This document shows positions 7,427 through 14,472 of a DNA stretch of 32,460 nt, piece after piece; position 1 is the first letter of the stretch; each line of letters begins with the position of its first letter. The position numbers and the translations under genes are program-made. The notes under the pieces were generated by a model. It worked only from the letters and a program-made list of their open reading frames with translations. It searched no databases and was not told where the DNA came from. This stretch comes from an uncultured Bacteroidales bacterium. Lineage in GTDB: Bacteria > Bacteroidota > Bacteroidia > Bacteroidales > Paludibacteraceae. Location of the stretch: NCBI GenBank assembly GCA_946626605.1, contig CAMOUL010000021.1, forward strand, positions 1 through 32,460. The letters are read 5' to 3'.

Positions 7427-8557
7427 TCAAATGGTCTTGATATATGCCCGGTGGCGTTTATGTATCTTATGGTCGAACTGGGTAAAGTTCGCAATATTCT
7501 TCGTATTGGTCTCCAGGATGTTCGTCGTCTCGAGGATTTGGATGCCGTACCGGTTGATAACCGGTATCTGGTCCTGGAAGAAAAGGGCGTTGATGCCTTT
7601 ATCCTGGTAGTCCGGACGGATGGCGATGAGCAGGAAGCTGAAGGATTTCATCTTCTTTGCTTTGAGCGCCTTGAGGAGATGGTACCATCCGAAGGGGAAG
7701 AGTTTGCCATCACACTTACGGAGCGCATCGGAGATGTCCGGCATTCCGAGTCCGACGCCCACAATGTCATCCTGATCGTTCACCACGAGGGTCACAAAAT
7801 CGAAGTTAAGGATCGGGAAGTACATGTTCTTGTAGTAGTTCTTCTGGGCGACGGTCATGGGCTGGAAGTTATAGAGGACCTGGTACGCCTCGTCGATAAC
7901 ATCCATGTACTGGATACCGAACCGGCGGACGAGTTCACGAGAGTTCTTCACTTTCACCACATGTACGTGCGAGCGTTCCTTTACTATATTCGCGATGCGG
8001 TCGAGTCGTTCGGGGCATCCTTGCGGCGGATAGACCTGGAGCTCTACCCAGTCTGCCTCTTTGACCAAGCCATACGCCTCTATATGACGGACGTAGTACG
8101 GGTAGTTATAGAGCGATGCCATGACGGCGGGATAGTCGTAGCCCTCGAGGAGGAGTCCTTCGTGGTCAAAATCCGTAAATCCGACCGGTCCGTTGAGACC
8201 ATCCATGCCGCGCTCTTTGCCCCAAACAGCCACCGTGTCAAGGAGAGCTTTGGAGACCTCGAGGTCATCGATGAAGTCGAACCATCCGAACCGAACGTGT
8301 TTGAATCCCCATTTCTCGTTCGCTCGTCGGTTGATGATGCCGGCGATGCGTCCAACGGGCTTGTTATCACGGTACGCCATCCAGAGTTGGTAGTCGCATA
8401 CTTCGAGCGCAGGGTTCGTCTCCGGATTGAAGCAGTTCATCTCGTCAAAGAACAAGGGCGGGCAGTAATACGGACAATCGCGGTACAAGTCGTTTGCGAA
8501 CTGAATAAACTTCTCCAGTTCACGTTTCGTACCTATTTTCCGTATTTCCAAAGCCAT
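7427..8557 (-). CDS. GNAT-like acyltransferase-fold protein, Bacteroidetes family
   Basis: A 376-residue protein of a family common in Bacteroidetes and usually annotated as N-acetyltransferase. Conserved-looking blocks include RDCPYYCPPLFFDE, YRDNKPVGRIAGIINRRANEKW, RFGWFDFIDDLEVSKALL, GPVGFTDFDHEGLL and SFLLIAIRPDYQDKGINALFF; the last resembles the acetyl-CoA-binding motif A of GNAT proteins (R/Q-x-x-G-x-G/A), though degenerate. Substrate is unknown. The ATG at 8557 lies only four bases after the 3' end of tRNA-Ala; a longer start at 8569 would be inside the tRNA and is rejected. The gene is followed after 6 nt by the Fur-family gene. Confidence 0.6.
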   Translation of the reverse strand: MALEIRKIGTKRELEKFIQFANDLYRDCPYYCPPLFFDEMNCFNPETNPALEVCDYQLWMAYRDNKPVGRIAGIINRRANEKWGFKHVRFGWFDFIDDLEVSKALLDTVAVWGKERGMDGLNGPVGFTDFDHEGLLLEGYDYPAVMASLYNYPYYVRHIEAYGLVKEADWVELQVYPPQGCPERLDRIANIVKERSHVHVVKVKNSRELVRRFGIQYMDVIDEAYQVLYNFQPMTVAQKNYYKNMYFPILNFDFVTLVVNDQDDIVGVGLGMPDISDALRKCDGKLFPFGWYHLLKALKAKKMKSFSFLLIAIRPDYQDKGINALFFQDQIPVINRYGIQILETTNILETNTKNIANFTQFDHKIHKRHRAYIKTI

Positions 8558-8561
8558 TTTG

Positions 8562-8634
8562 TGGAGCATAGGGGAGTCGAACCCCTGACCTCAACATTGC
8601 GAACGTTGCGCTCTACCAACTGAGCTAATACCCC
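8562..8634 (-). tRNA. tRNA-Ala (CGC)
   Basis: Acceptor GGGGTAT/ATGCTCC with the alanine identity pair G3-U70, D arm GCTC-AGTTGGTA-GAGC, anticodon arm CAACG-TTCGCAA-TGTTG (anticodon CGC at 8601-8599, reads GCG), T arm AGGGG-TTCGACT-CCCCT, discriminator A, no CCA encoded. G19 and C56 are canonical here, unlike in the tRNA-Arg and tRNA-Cys. Confidence 0.93.
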
Positions 8635-8734
8635 GCTTGCATTAGCACTACGCGTGACTCGCGGTACAACCGCTCGATTACGCCTGCGTGCTATGCTACG
8701 CTCTTCGGGCTTCAAAACAAGTTTTAAATCCCGA
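8635..8734 (-). repeat. RNA-gene leader element, copy 2 (before tRNA-Ala)
   Basis: Directly abuts the 5' end of tRNA-Ala and lies 27 nt after the tmRNA 3' end. It is nearly identical to copy 3 (two or three differences, around CTCTTCGGGC versus TTTTTCGGTC). Confidence 0.9.
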
Positions 8735-8761
8735 GGATTATATTCACAGTAGCTTTATTTG

Positions 8762-9150
8762 TGGAGCTAACGGGAGTCGAACCCGTGTCCAAACAAGGAA
8801 TACTTGTGCTTTCTACACGCTTATCTTGGCCTTGGTTTTCGTCCGGCGGCAAGACCCAAGCCACCAACCACCGACTTATCTGCTAAAGTTTCGGCATCGC
8901 ATCGCAGCCTGCGATACCTATTCTGTGAATTTCTGCGCCACTAAATCCATTCAGCCCACAGACTCGGCTTGGAGTGACGTCTCGTTCAAGCGCCTTGCGC
9001 TCGAATAGGCCAATCTACTATACTTCGATTAGGCAGCGAGAGCATAAGAAGTGTTGCCAGTTATATTTCGAAGCGAGATTAACGAGCATTGCCTCATTGC
9101 TCGACGTGCTTACACAACCATTCTACCTGCTGTCAAAACCAGATAGCCCC
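8762..9150 (-). ncRNA. ssrA: tmRNA (ssrA), tag GNTSYALAA
   Basis: The 389-nt RNA rescues stalled ribosomes and tags the nascent protein for proteolysis. The tRNA-like ends pair (5' GGGGCTA with 3' TAGCTCC), the 5' part carries the conserved TGGTTTTGACAGC, and the 3' part the T arm CGGG-TTCGACT-CCCG with discriminator A. An open frame at 9058-9032 reads GNTSYALAA followed by TAA at 9031-9029, a typical Bacteroidetes tag ending YALAA. A promoter lies at 9336-9305; leader-element copy 3 fills the space between. No terminator follows, so the transcript seems to continue into tRNA-Ala. Confidence 0.97.
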
Positions 9151-9151
9151 T

Positions 9152-9253
9152 CGCTTGCATTAGCACTACGCGTGACTCGCGGTACAACCGCTCGATTACG
9201 CCTGCGTGCTATGCTACGCTTTTTCGGTCTTCAAAACAAGTTTTAAATCCCGA
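9152..9253 (-). repeat. RNA-gene leader element, copy 3 (before tmRNA)
   Basis: Lies one base from the mature tmRNA 5' end and downstream of the tmRNA promoter, so it is transcribed as the tmRNA 5' leader. It contains the same hairpin-forming blocks as copies 1 and 2. Confidence 0.9.
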
Positions 9254-9304
9254 TATTCATATTTCCGTCTAGCGTTCGGCACCCCGAACGCAGGAAAAAG
9301 TGTG

Positions 9305-9336
9305 CAAAGGTACTACTTTTTTTTGATATATGCAAT
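9305..9336 (-). promoter_or_regulatory. Promoter for the tmRNA transcription unit
   Basis: Minus strand: ATTGCATAT beginning at 9336, 20 nt, then TACCTTTG at 9312-9305. Transcription would start about 150 nt before the mature tmRNA. Confidence 0.75.
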
Positions 9337-9351
9337 AAAAATTCAAAAAAA

Positions 9352-9383
9352 TTTGCGTATTTGCGAATTTTATTGTACCTTTG
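9352..9383 (+). promoter_or_regulatory. Promoter for secG
   Basis: Plus strand: TTTGCGTAT beginning at 9352, 20 nt, then TACCTTTG at 9376-9383 followed by CACCCGATTT. It diverges from the tmRNA promoter. Confidence 0.8.
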
Positions 9384-9436
9384 CACCCGATTTGTACCCG
9401 GTGGGGTCGGTTTATGAAACTAAATTTTATAAACAT

Positions 9437-9760
9437 ATGTACGTATTTATTACTATTTTGATTGTAATTGCCGCGATTTTGCTTACGCTTCTGGTATTGG
9501 TACAGAACAGTAAGGGCGGCGGTTTGGCAGCCGGATTTGCAAGTGGAAACCAAGTAATGGGTGCACCTAAGACGGCTGACTTCCTGGAGAAAGCAACGTG
9601 GACGTTGATCGCTCTGATCGTAGTATTCAGTATTGCCGCAGTTGGCTTTGGTAAAGGTCAAGAAGAGGCACGCGAAGATCAGTCGGTAATCCAAGTAGAG
9701 CAGAGTGCTCCGGCAGCAGAAGTTCCTGCAGCTGAGGTTCCTGCAGAGGGCGCAGAGTAA
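9437..9760 (+). CDS. secG: Preprotein translocase subunit SecG
   Basis: A 107-residue inner-membrane protein with two transmembrane segments (FITILIVIAAILLTLLVLV and WTLIALIVVFSIAAVGF) joined by the typical SecG loop with QNSKGGGLAAGFASGNQVMG, and an acidic Ala/Glu/Pro-rich tail carrying two AAEVP units. SecG assists SecYE in protein export. The frame is open far upstream, but the ATG at 9437 begins the first membrane helix and lies about 50 nt downstream of the promoter. It is monocistronic, ending before a bidirectional hairpin terminator. Confidence 0.95.
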   Translation: MYVFITILIVIAAILLTLLVLVQNSKGGGLAAGFASGNQVMGAPKTADFLEKATWTLIALIVVFSIAAVGFGKGQEEAREDQSVIQVEQSAPAAEVPAAEVPAEGAE

Positions 9761-9812
9761 GGGAAATGATGCATTAATGCATTATAGCTGAAAAGCGCAA
9801 AGTTTTCTAACC

Positions 9813-9855
9813 AACAAAAAAATACGACTCGCGGAGTGCGAGCCGTATTTTTTGT
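9813..9855. terminator. Bidirectional terminator between secG and the 1373-aa gene
   Basis: A long inverted repeat with outer arms AACAAAAAAATACG and CGTATTTTTTGTT and an inner CTCGC/GCGAG stem, giving T runs on both strands. It lies between two converging genes. Confidence 0.85.
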
Positions 9856-9870
9856 TATCCCTAAGGGAGT

Positions 9871-12800
9871 TTATTTAACAGCTTGACCCATTACGTTGTA
9901 GGTCTTGTTGCCCTTACGGATGAGGAGCATGCCGTTGTGGAGAACTTTCACAGCCTCCGCGTCAGCAGCGGTGTTGGAGATAGCGGTAGCTTCGTTCTGG
10001 TCAATCCAGATGTAGCCACCGAATGCAGACCAGTCTTCCTTATAGGTCTCCTGGAAGTAGATAGCTTTGCCTTCACCAGCGTGCGCAGCGTCCACGATGT
10101 ACTCGTTGCCTTCGCCGTCCGGATACCAAGCCATGATAACATCGTTCTGAACCTTAACGACCTTAATATGATCGTTCTCAGCAAGGGTAGTAGTCAGCAC
10201 GTACTCACCTTCTTTACCAGGATTAGCAGTGAAGAGGAGGTCTGCGCTGAGAGCAGCTACATTCCAGCCGTTCTGACCGATGAGGTAGTAACCGTTAGCC
10301 AACGTCGGTTCAACGATCTCGCCACCCTCAGGGAACTCAATAGCAAGACTATTAGTTGCGAAGGTCCATGTGAAGGTATATTCGCCCTCAACGTCTGCAA
10401 CGAGCTGCATATTGTCATTGTCATTGCCGGTAATGCCTTCAGAAGAAGCTGCCTCACGGGTGAAGACATGCGAATTCGAACGCCAGTCGCCACCATTAAG
10501 GATAACCTTGAACTCATATGTTCCGGCTGCCACATTATTGACTGTTAGAGTAGCCGTAGCCTTGTCGTCCGAAAGAACGAATGCAAGCTCGTTTGCCCAC
10601 TCATCCCAAGAACCTTTGGCAGAAACGGTCGGATCTACCTCGACGACAGCAGTCTTCTCTGCATTTGCAGCAATAGCCTTGGTCTCCGGATCGAAAGTGA
10701 TCGTGATGGTATATTCGCCTGCCTCTACGATAGCCAACTGATAGTTGTCATTCGGATAAGCTACGTCCCATGCGTGATCCACAACGACTTTGAACTCGAT
10801 TGTACCAGCCGGAAGAACCAATTCAGTTTTCTCCCACTTGTAGGTACCATCCTCTTGTTTAACCATGTCGTTAGCAGCCTCAGTCTGAGCCCAACCTGTA
10901 CCAAAAGCTGCTGCAGAATTACCTGCTACGGTATAAGTATGCTCTACCTCAGCGTCGCCGGTCTTGGTAGCTACAGCGTCAACAGCCTTGGTCCCCGGGT
11001 TGAAGGTGATTGTGATGGTATATTCGCCATCCTCAGCTATTGCCAACTGGTAGTTCTCTTCCGGGTAAGCAACATCCCATGCGTGATCCTCACAAACCTT
11101 GAATAGAACGGTACCAGCTGCCAAAGTAAGCTCTGCTTTCTCCCACTTGTAGGTACCATCCTCTTGCTTAACCATGTCATTAGCTTCATTAGCCGGATCC
11201 CAAGCCGTACCGAAGGCAGCAGTTAAGTTACCTGCTACGGTATAAGTATGCTCTACCGGTTGCGGTGTCTCACCCGGAACGTACTTGCCGAGGATCTGAG
11301 CGCTCATGCCGTTTACACCCATAAAGCTGTTTACAGCCTCAGGATCGAAATAGATAACTACGGTATCCAGAGCACCAATAGTTGCAGGCGCATACGAAGC
11401 ATCAAATGTTTCGATATCTGCCCAAGCGAACCAAGAAGCACCTTCTTCACTCTCTGCGGTATTACGGTTAACGCCTTCGCCACCTACTACTACGTTGTAC
11501 AACATATAGGTACCATCGTCCAAGGCCGTCATCTCTTTCCATGTCCACGATTCGCCACCCCAGTTGTTCTTGAGGTAATACTTAACCTCAACCGGAGCAA
11601 CATAGAAGTCGCCGTTCAGGAAGAAGAACTCGCCGTCGTAGTGTACGTTTACTTCGCCTGCCTCTTCCAGTGTGAAGCAGATGTTGTCGTTGTTCTCGCC
11701 TTCTCCGCGGGTTAGACCGTTTGCTACGGTCGTCAGCGCGTCATAGCCTTTCCATTGAGCAGCCTCGCCTTCGCCTACGATTACTTTCAGTTGGTAGTCG
11801 CCTGCCTCCAGATTCAGCTTGTAGCTCGTTCCGGTGACAGCAATCTTGTTGTCTGCCCAGCTTGTCATCGTACCTGCGATATAGAAATCAGGATTCTCAA
11901 CTACCGGATTCGCCTTGAACGCGAAGGAGTAGAAGTTAACACCGTTCTTCGGATAAGAAGCCACCAGCGAACCTGCCTTTACATCAACTATCACGTACGG
12001 ATAAACGTTAGCTTCGGTTTCACCCTCGGTAACCTTGATGGCACTTGATTCAAGAATCACTTGGTTGAACAACGTGTCAGTACCCTGTGCAAGCACGAGG
12101 TTGCGGTCTGTCGCAGAGTTAGATCCCGTACGAACAGCTATGCGCAGTTTACCATCAGCAGGGATGTTGAAGGTAATGAAGTTCGTCGAAGAAGAAGATT
12201 TACCACCTGATTTGAGACGATAGGAATAAGATACATACTTCTCAGCGTCGCCGAAACGGCAAGAATTCGCGTCAATAGACATCTTGTCGCCTGTATCAGT
12301 AATGGTAGCAGAGAACTCACTGCCTTCCACTCCGAAAGAAGCATTTTCTGCTAGGTCAGCAGCATCTACCGCCTCTGTAAACTTAATCTCTGCCCACTCG
12401 TCAACTACCGGCTCAGCCGGTTTCTCCGGGAAGGTAACAAGGAGTGTGCTGTCTGCATAAGTCCAAGTGAATGTATATTCACCGGCTACATCTGCGGTCA
12501 GTTCAAAGTTGCGGAGGTCAACGCCGTTGATGTGTGCCACCTCGTTCCACTCACGGTGGATACCATAGAGAGTCTCGCCCTCGCCGTTCAAGCTCAGCCA
12601 CTGACCATCGCTGACAACTTTGAACTCGTATTTCTGAGCCTCCAGAGCTATCTTAACGCTTGCGCTCAGGCTGTCCTCAGCAGCTACCATTACATTAGCC
12701 TCTGCGCTCCACTCGTTCATTGTACCTGCGATAGCAACTACCGGCAACTTAACTTCCGGCTCTACAATCGGCTCTTCCGATTTCTCCGGGAAGGTAACAA

Positions 12801-13992
12801 GGAGTGTGCTGTCTGCATAAGTCCAAGTGAATGTATATTCACCGGCTACATCTGCGGTCAGTTCAAAGTTGCGGAGGTCAACGCCGTTGATGTGTGCCAC
12901 CTCGTTCCACTCACGGTGGATACCATAGAGAGTCTCGCCCTCGCCGTTCAAGCTCAGCCACTGACCATCGCTGACAACTTTGAACTCGTATTTCTGAGCC
13001 TCCAGAGCTATCTTAACGCTTGCGCTCAGGCTGTCCTCAGCAGCTACCATTACATTAGCCTCTGCGCTCCACTCGTTCATTGTACCTGCGATAGCAACTA
13101 CCGGCAATGTAACCTCCGGCTCTACAACAGGATCGTCGCCACCTTGTGCGGTATAAACGGACCAAGTGCCGTCATTCTCGTTCCAACCGGTAATGGTATA
13201 GAGGTTCTTACCATCCGTCGGAAGAGTCAAATCAGCTGTCTGGTTCCATTTGTTGTCCCAGTTATTCTCAGTAGTTGCACCATTCATACGGCAGAAAATA
13301 ACAGTCGGGAAAGCCTCTGCTATTTCAGCAGAATAAACATTCTCTGCACCTTCTACAGCAACGAGGTCATACCAAGCGGTATTGTCGCCATCTCCGTACG
13401 CATATACAGCGAAACGTGCGCCATCGTTATGCCACTCCGAGAACGGGCTGCAATAGATGGTCTTCGTGGTCGGCTCTACAACCGGCTCTTCGCCGCCTTG
13501 GGAAGCCTCCTCACCATAGACTTCGATCTTGACAATCTGTGTGTTGTGACCAGAAGTGACATTGAGCACGTACACATTACCGGCAGCCTGATAGTCCGCG
13601 GCAATAACGTACTCGTTCACGCCTGTTGCGCCTGTGGTTTCTGTGCTGACAGCAGTTTCACCCACATAGATGTTCTGTTTAACACTAGCAGAAGCCCCGG
13701 ATCTGCCTGTTACAACAATCTTGGTGGTCTTCCACGTAAAAGCAGGAAGGGTAAGCGTTGAATACGCCTTCCCCAAGATCAAATAGCCACTGTTCTGCTT
13801 GTAGTTAGTAGTTGAGGCTAATTGGATGGTGTAGCCATCGGCTGTGAAAGATGCAGAAGCGGTATTAGTTCCCGAAGTCGGGATACCCCATTCTACTGTT
13901 CCGTCAAAGGCCAATGTAGCCTTCAGTTCCTCAGCAGCCATCATGCTTCCTGCAAATAGAATTGCAGTCAAAAAAGAAAGAATCTTTCTCAT
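9871..13992 (-). CDS. Large secreted multimodular protein with starch-binding-like modules
   Basis: A 1373-residue protein: signal peptide (MRKILSFLTAILFAGSMMA), a beta-rich N-terminal domain (~22-165), a module with WHNDGARFAVYAYGDG (~180-285), two nearly identical ~118-residue modules (~287-404 and ~407-524; AGTMNEWSAEANV, YEFKVVSDGQW), another beta domain, an AGTMTSW module (~705-830), two ~100-residue modules starting EHTYTVAGN (~913-1115; DGTYKWEK, FKV, HAWDVAYP, GEYTITITF) resembling X25-type pullulanase modules, and a C-terminal region. The modules look like carbohydrate-binding SusE/SusF-type or X25-type folds, suggesting a cell-surface glycan binder; no catalytic domain is seen. It ends with a motif (NG-x-L-x-I-x-K-x-G...Y-x-x-x-G) shared with the 475-aa protein, a possible sorting signal. 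Function is inferred. Confidence 0.75.
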   Translation of the reverse strand: MRKILSFLTAILFAGSMMAAEELKATLAFDGTVEWGIPTSGTNTASASFTADGYTIQLASTTNYKQNSGYLILGKAYSTLTLPAFTWKTTKIVVTGRSGASASVKQNIYVGETAVSTETTGATGVNEYVIAADYQAAGNVYVLNVTSGHNTQIVKIEVYGEEASQGGEEPVVEPTTKTIYCSPFSEWHNDGARFAVYAYGDGDNTAWYDLVAVEGAENVYSAEIAEAFPTVIFCRMNGATTENNWDNKWNQTADLTLPTDGKNLYTITGWNENDGTWSVYTAQGGDDPVVEPEVTLPVVAIAGTMNEWSAEANVMVAAEDSLSASVKIALEAQKYEFKVVSDGQWLSLNGEGETLYGIHREWNEVAHINGVDLRNFELTADVAGEYTFTWTYADSTLLVTFPEKSEEPIVEPEVKLPVVAIAGTMNEWSAEANVMVAAEDSLSASVKIALEAQKYEFKVVSDGQWLSLNGEGETLYGIHREWNEVAHINGVDLRNFELTADVAGEYTFTWTYADSTLLVTFPEKPAEPVVDEWAEIKFTEAVDAADLAENASFGVEGSEFSATITDTGDKMSIDANSCRFGDAEKYVSYSYRLKSGGKSSSSTNFITFNIPADGKLRIAVRTGSNSATDRNLVLAQGTDTLFNQVILESSAIKVTEGETEANVYPYVIVDVKAGSLVASYPKNGVNFYSFAFKANPVVENPDFYIAGTMTSWADNKIAVTGTSYKLNLEAGDYQLKVIVGEGEAAQWKGYDALTTVANGLTRGEGENNDNICFTLEEAGEVNVHYDGEFFFLNGDFYVAPVEVKYYLKNNWGGESWTWKEMTALDDGTYMLYNVVVGGEGVNRNTAESEEGASWFAWADIETFDASYAPATIGALDTVVIYFDPEAVNSFMGVNGMSAQILGKYVPGETPQPVEHTYTVAGNLTAAFGTAWDPANEANDMVKQEDGTYKWEKAELTLAAGTVLFKVCEDHAWDVAYPEENYQLAIAEDGEYTITITFNPGTKAVDAVATKTGDAEVEHTYTVAGNSAAAFGTGWAQTEAANDMVKQEDGTYKWEKTELVLPAGTIEFKVVVDHAWDVAYPNDNYQLAIVEAGEYTITITFDPETKAIAANAEKTAVVEVDPTVSAKGSWDEWANELAFVLSDDKATATLTVNNVAAGTYEFKVILNGGDWRSNSHVFTREAASSEGITGNDNDNMQLVADVEGEYTFTWTFATNSLAIEFPEGGEIVEPTLANGYYLIGQNGWNVAALSADLLFTANPGKEGEYVLTTTLAENDHIKVVKVQNDVIMAWYPDGEGNEYIVDAAHAGEGKAIYFQETYKEDWSAFGGYIWIDQNEATAISNTAADAEAVKVLHNGMLLIRKGNKTYNVMGQAVK
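12421..13107. repeat. Tandem 360-bp duplication with 327 identical bases
   Basis: Bases 12421-12747 and 12781-13107 are identical by line-by-line comparison, including synonymous positions. The intervening and flanking bases differ slightly. It encodes two identical copies of a carbohydrate-binding-like module. Confidence 0.95.
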
Positions 13993-14025
13993 GATACGTT
14001 GATTTTTAGTTAATAATGTTATTTA

Positions 14026-14095
14026 TACTAGATTTACTAGGTGCACTAGAAGAACTAGATAGACTAGAGGTACTAGATTTCCTAAGTTTACTAGG
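14026..14095. repeat. 9-bp ACTAG repeat in a 5' leader
   Basis: About seven degenerate units ending in actag (gtgcactag, aagaactag, atagactag, aggtactag, gtttactag) lie between the promoter at 14114-14145 and the start of the 1373-aa gene, so they are in its 5' untranslated leader. Confidence 0.8.
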
Positions 14096-14113
14096 GTTTT
14101 CATAAATCGGGTG

Positions 14114-14145
14114 CAAAGTTACGAATAATTTTTCGAATATGCAAG
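14114..14145 (-). promoter_or_regulatory. Promoter for the 1373-aa secreted protein
   Basis: Minus strand: CTTGCATAT beginning at 14145, 20 nt, then TAACTTTG at 14121-14114 followed by CACCCGATTTATGAA. The same downstream block occurs at the 475-aa gene promoter. Confidence 0.75.
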
Positions 14146-14377
14146 AAAAAAATATATTTTGTGTAGTTTTTTATTTAATCCAAGAGAATACCATGGACTA
14201 CAGGGGGACTACATAGGTAGTACAGGGGGCGCATTATCTCGTACTTATGACGCACTTATCACGTACTTATCACGCACTAATCACGCACTAATTTTGAGAA
14301 AAAAAATATGAAATTTTTCTTGTTTTTGACGGTATTATATACACAGTATATAATACTATGGATATGGAGGAAAATAG
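14146..14377. other. Gene-free spacer with tandem repeats and an AT hairpin
   Basis: No gene is seen. The stretch holds two GTAC/ACTACAGGGGG-like units at about 14196-14230, an 11-bp tandem repeat (cacgtacttat, cacgcactaat; five units at about 14239-14292) and a 10-bp A/T hairpin (GTATTATATA / TATATAATAC) at about 14331-14355. Confidence 0.7.
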
Positions 14378-14409
14378 TAAAAAAGAGAGGGGCGCCGAAG
14401 CGTCCCTCT
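14378..14409 (-). terminator. Terminator of the 475-aa secreted protein gene
   Basis: On the minus strand GAGGGACGC-TTCG-GCGCCCCTC forms a 9-bp stem with one mismatch, followed by TCTTTTTT. Two further GC hairpins (CTCGCGCA/TGCGCGAG at ~14414-14433 and GCGGC/GCCGC at ~14453-14465) lie between it and the stop codon. Confidence 0.8.
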
Positions 14410-14472
14410 GTAGGCTCGCGCAAGGATGCGCGAGAAATGCACAATGCGGTAAGCGGCAGAGCCGCGATGCTA

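Noticed and set aside
7118..8623. 501-codon open frame on the plus strand
   Set aside because: It is antisense to the Fur-family and GNAT-like genes and to tRNA-Ala, with no family resemblance; a shadow of coding bias.
6147..9253. Mobile element or IS remnants
   Set aside because: The ~100-bp copies have no terminal inverted repeats, target duplications or transposase, and sit only at RNA gene 5' ends.
12532..13761. 409-codon open frame on the plus strand
   Set aside because: It is antisense to the repeated modules of the 1373-aa protein and repeats itself only because that DNA is duplicated.
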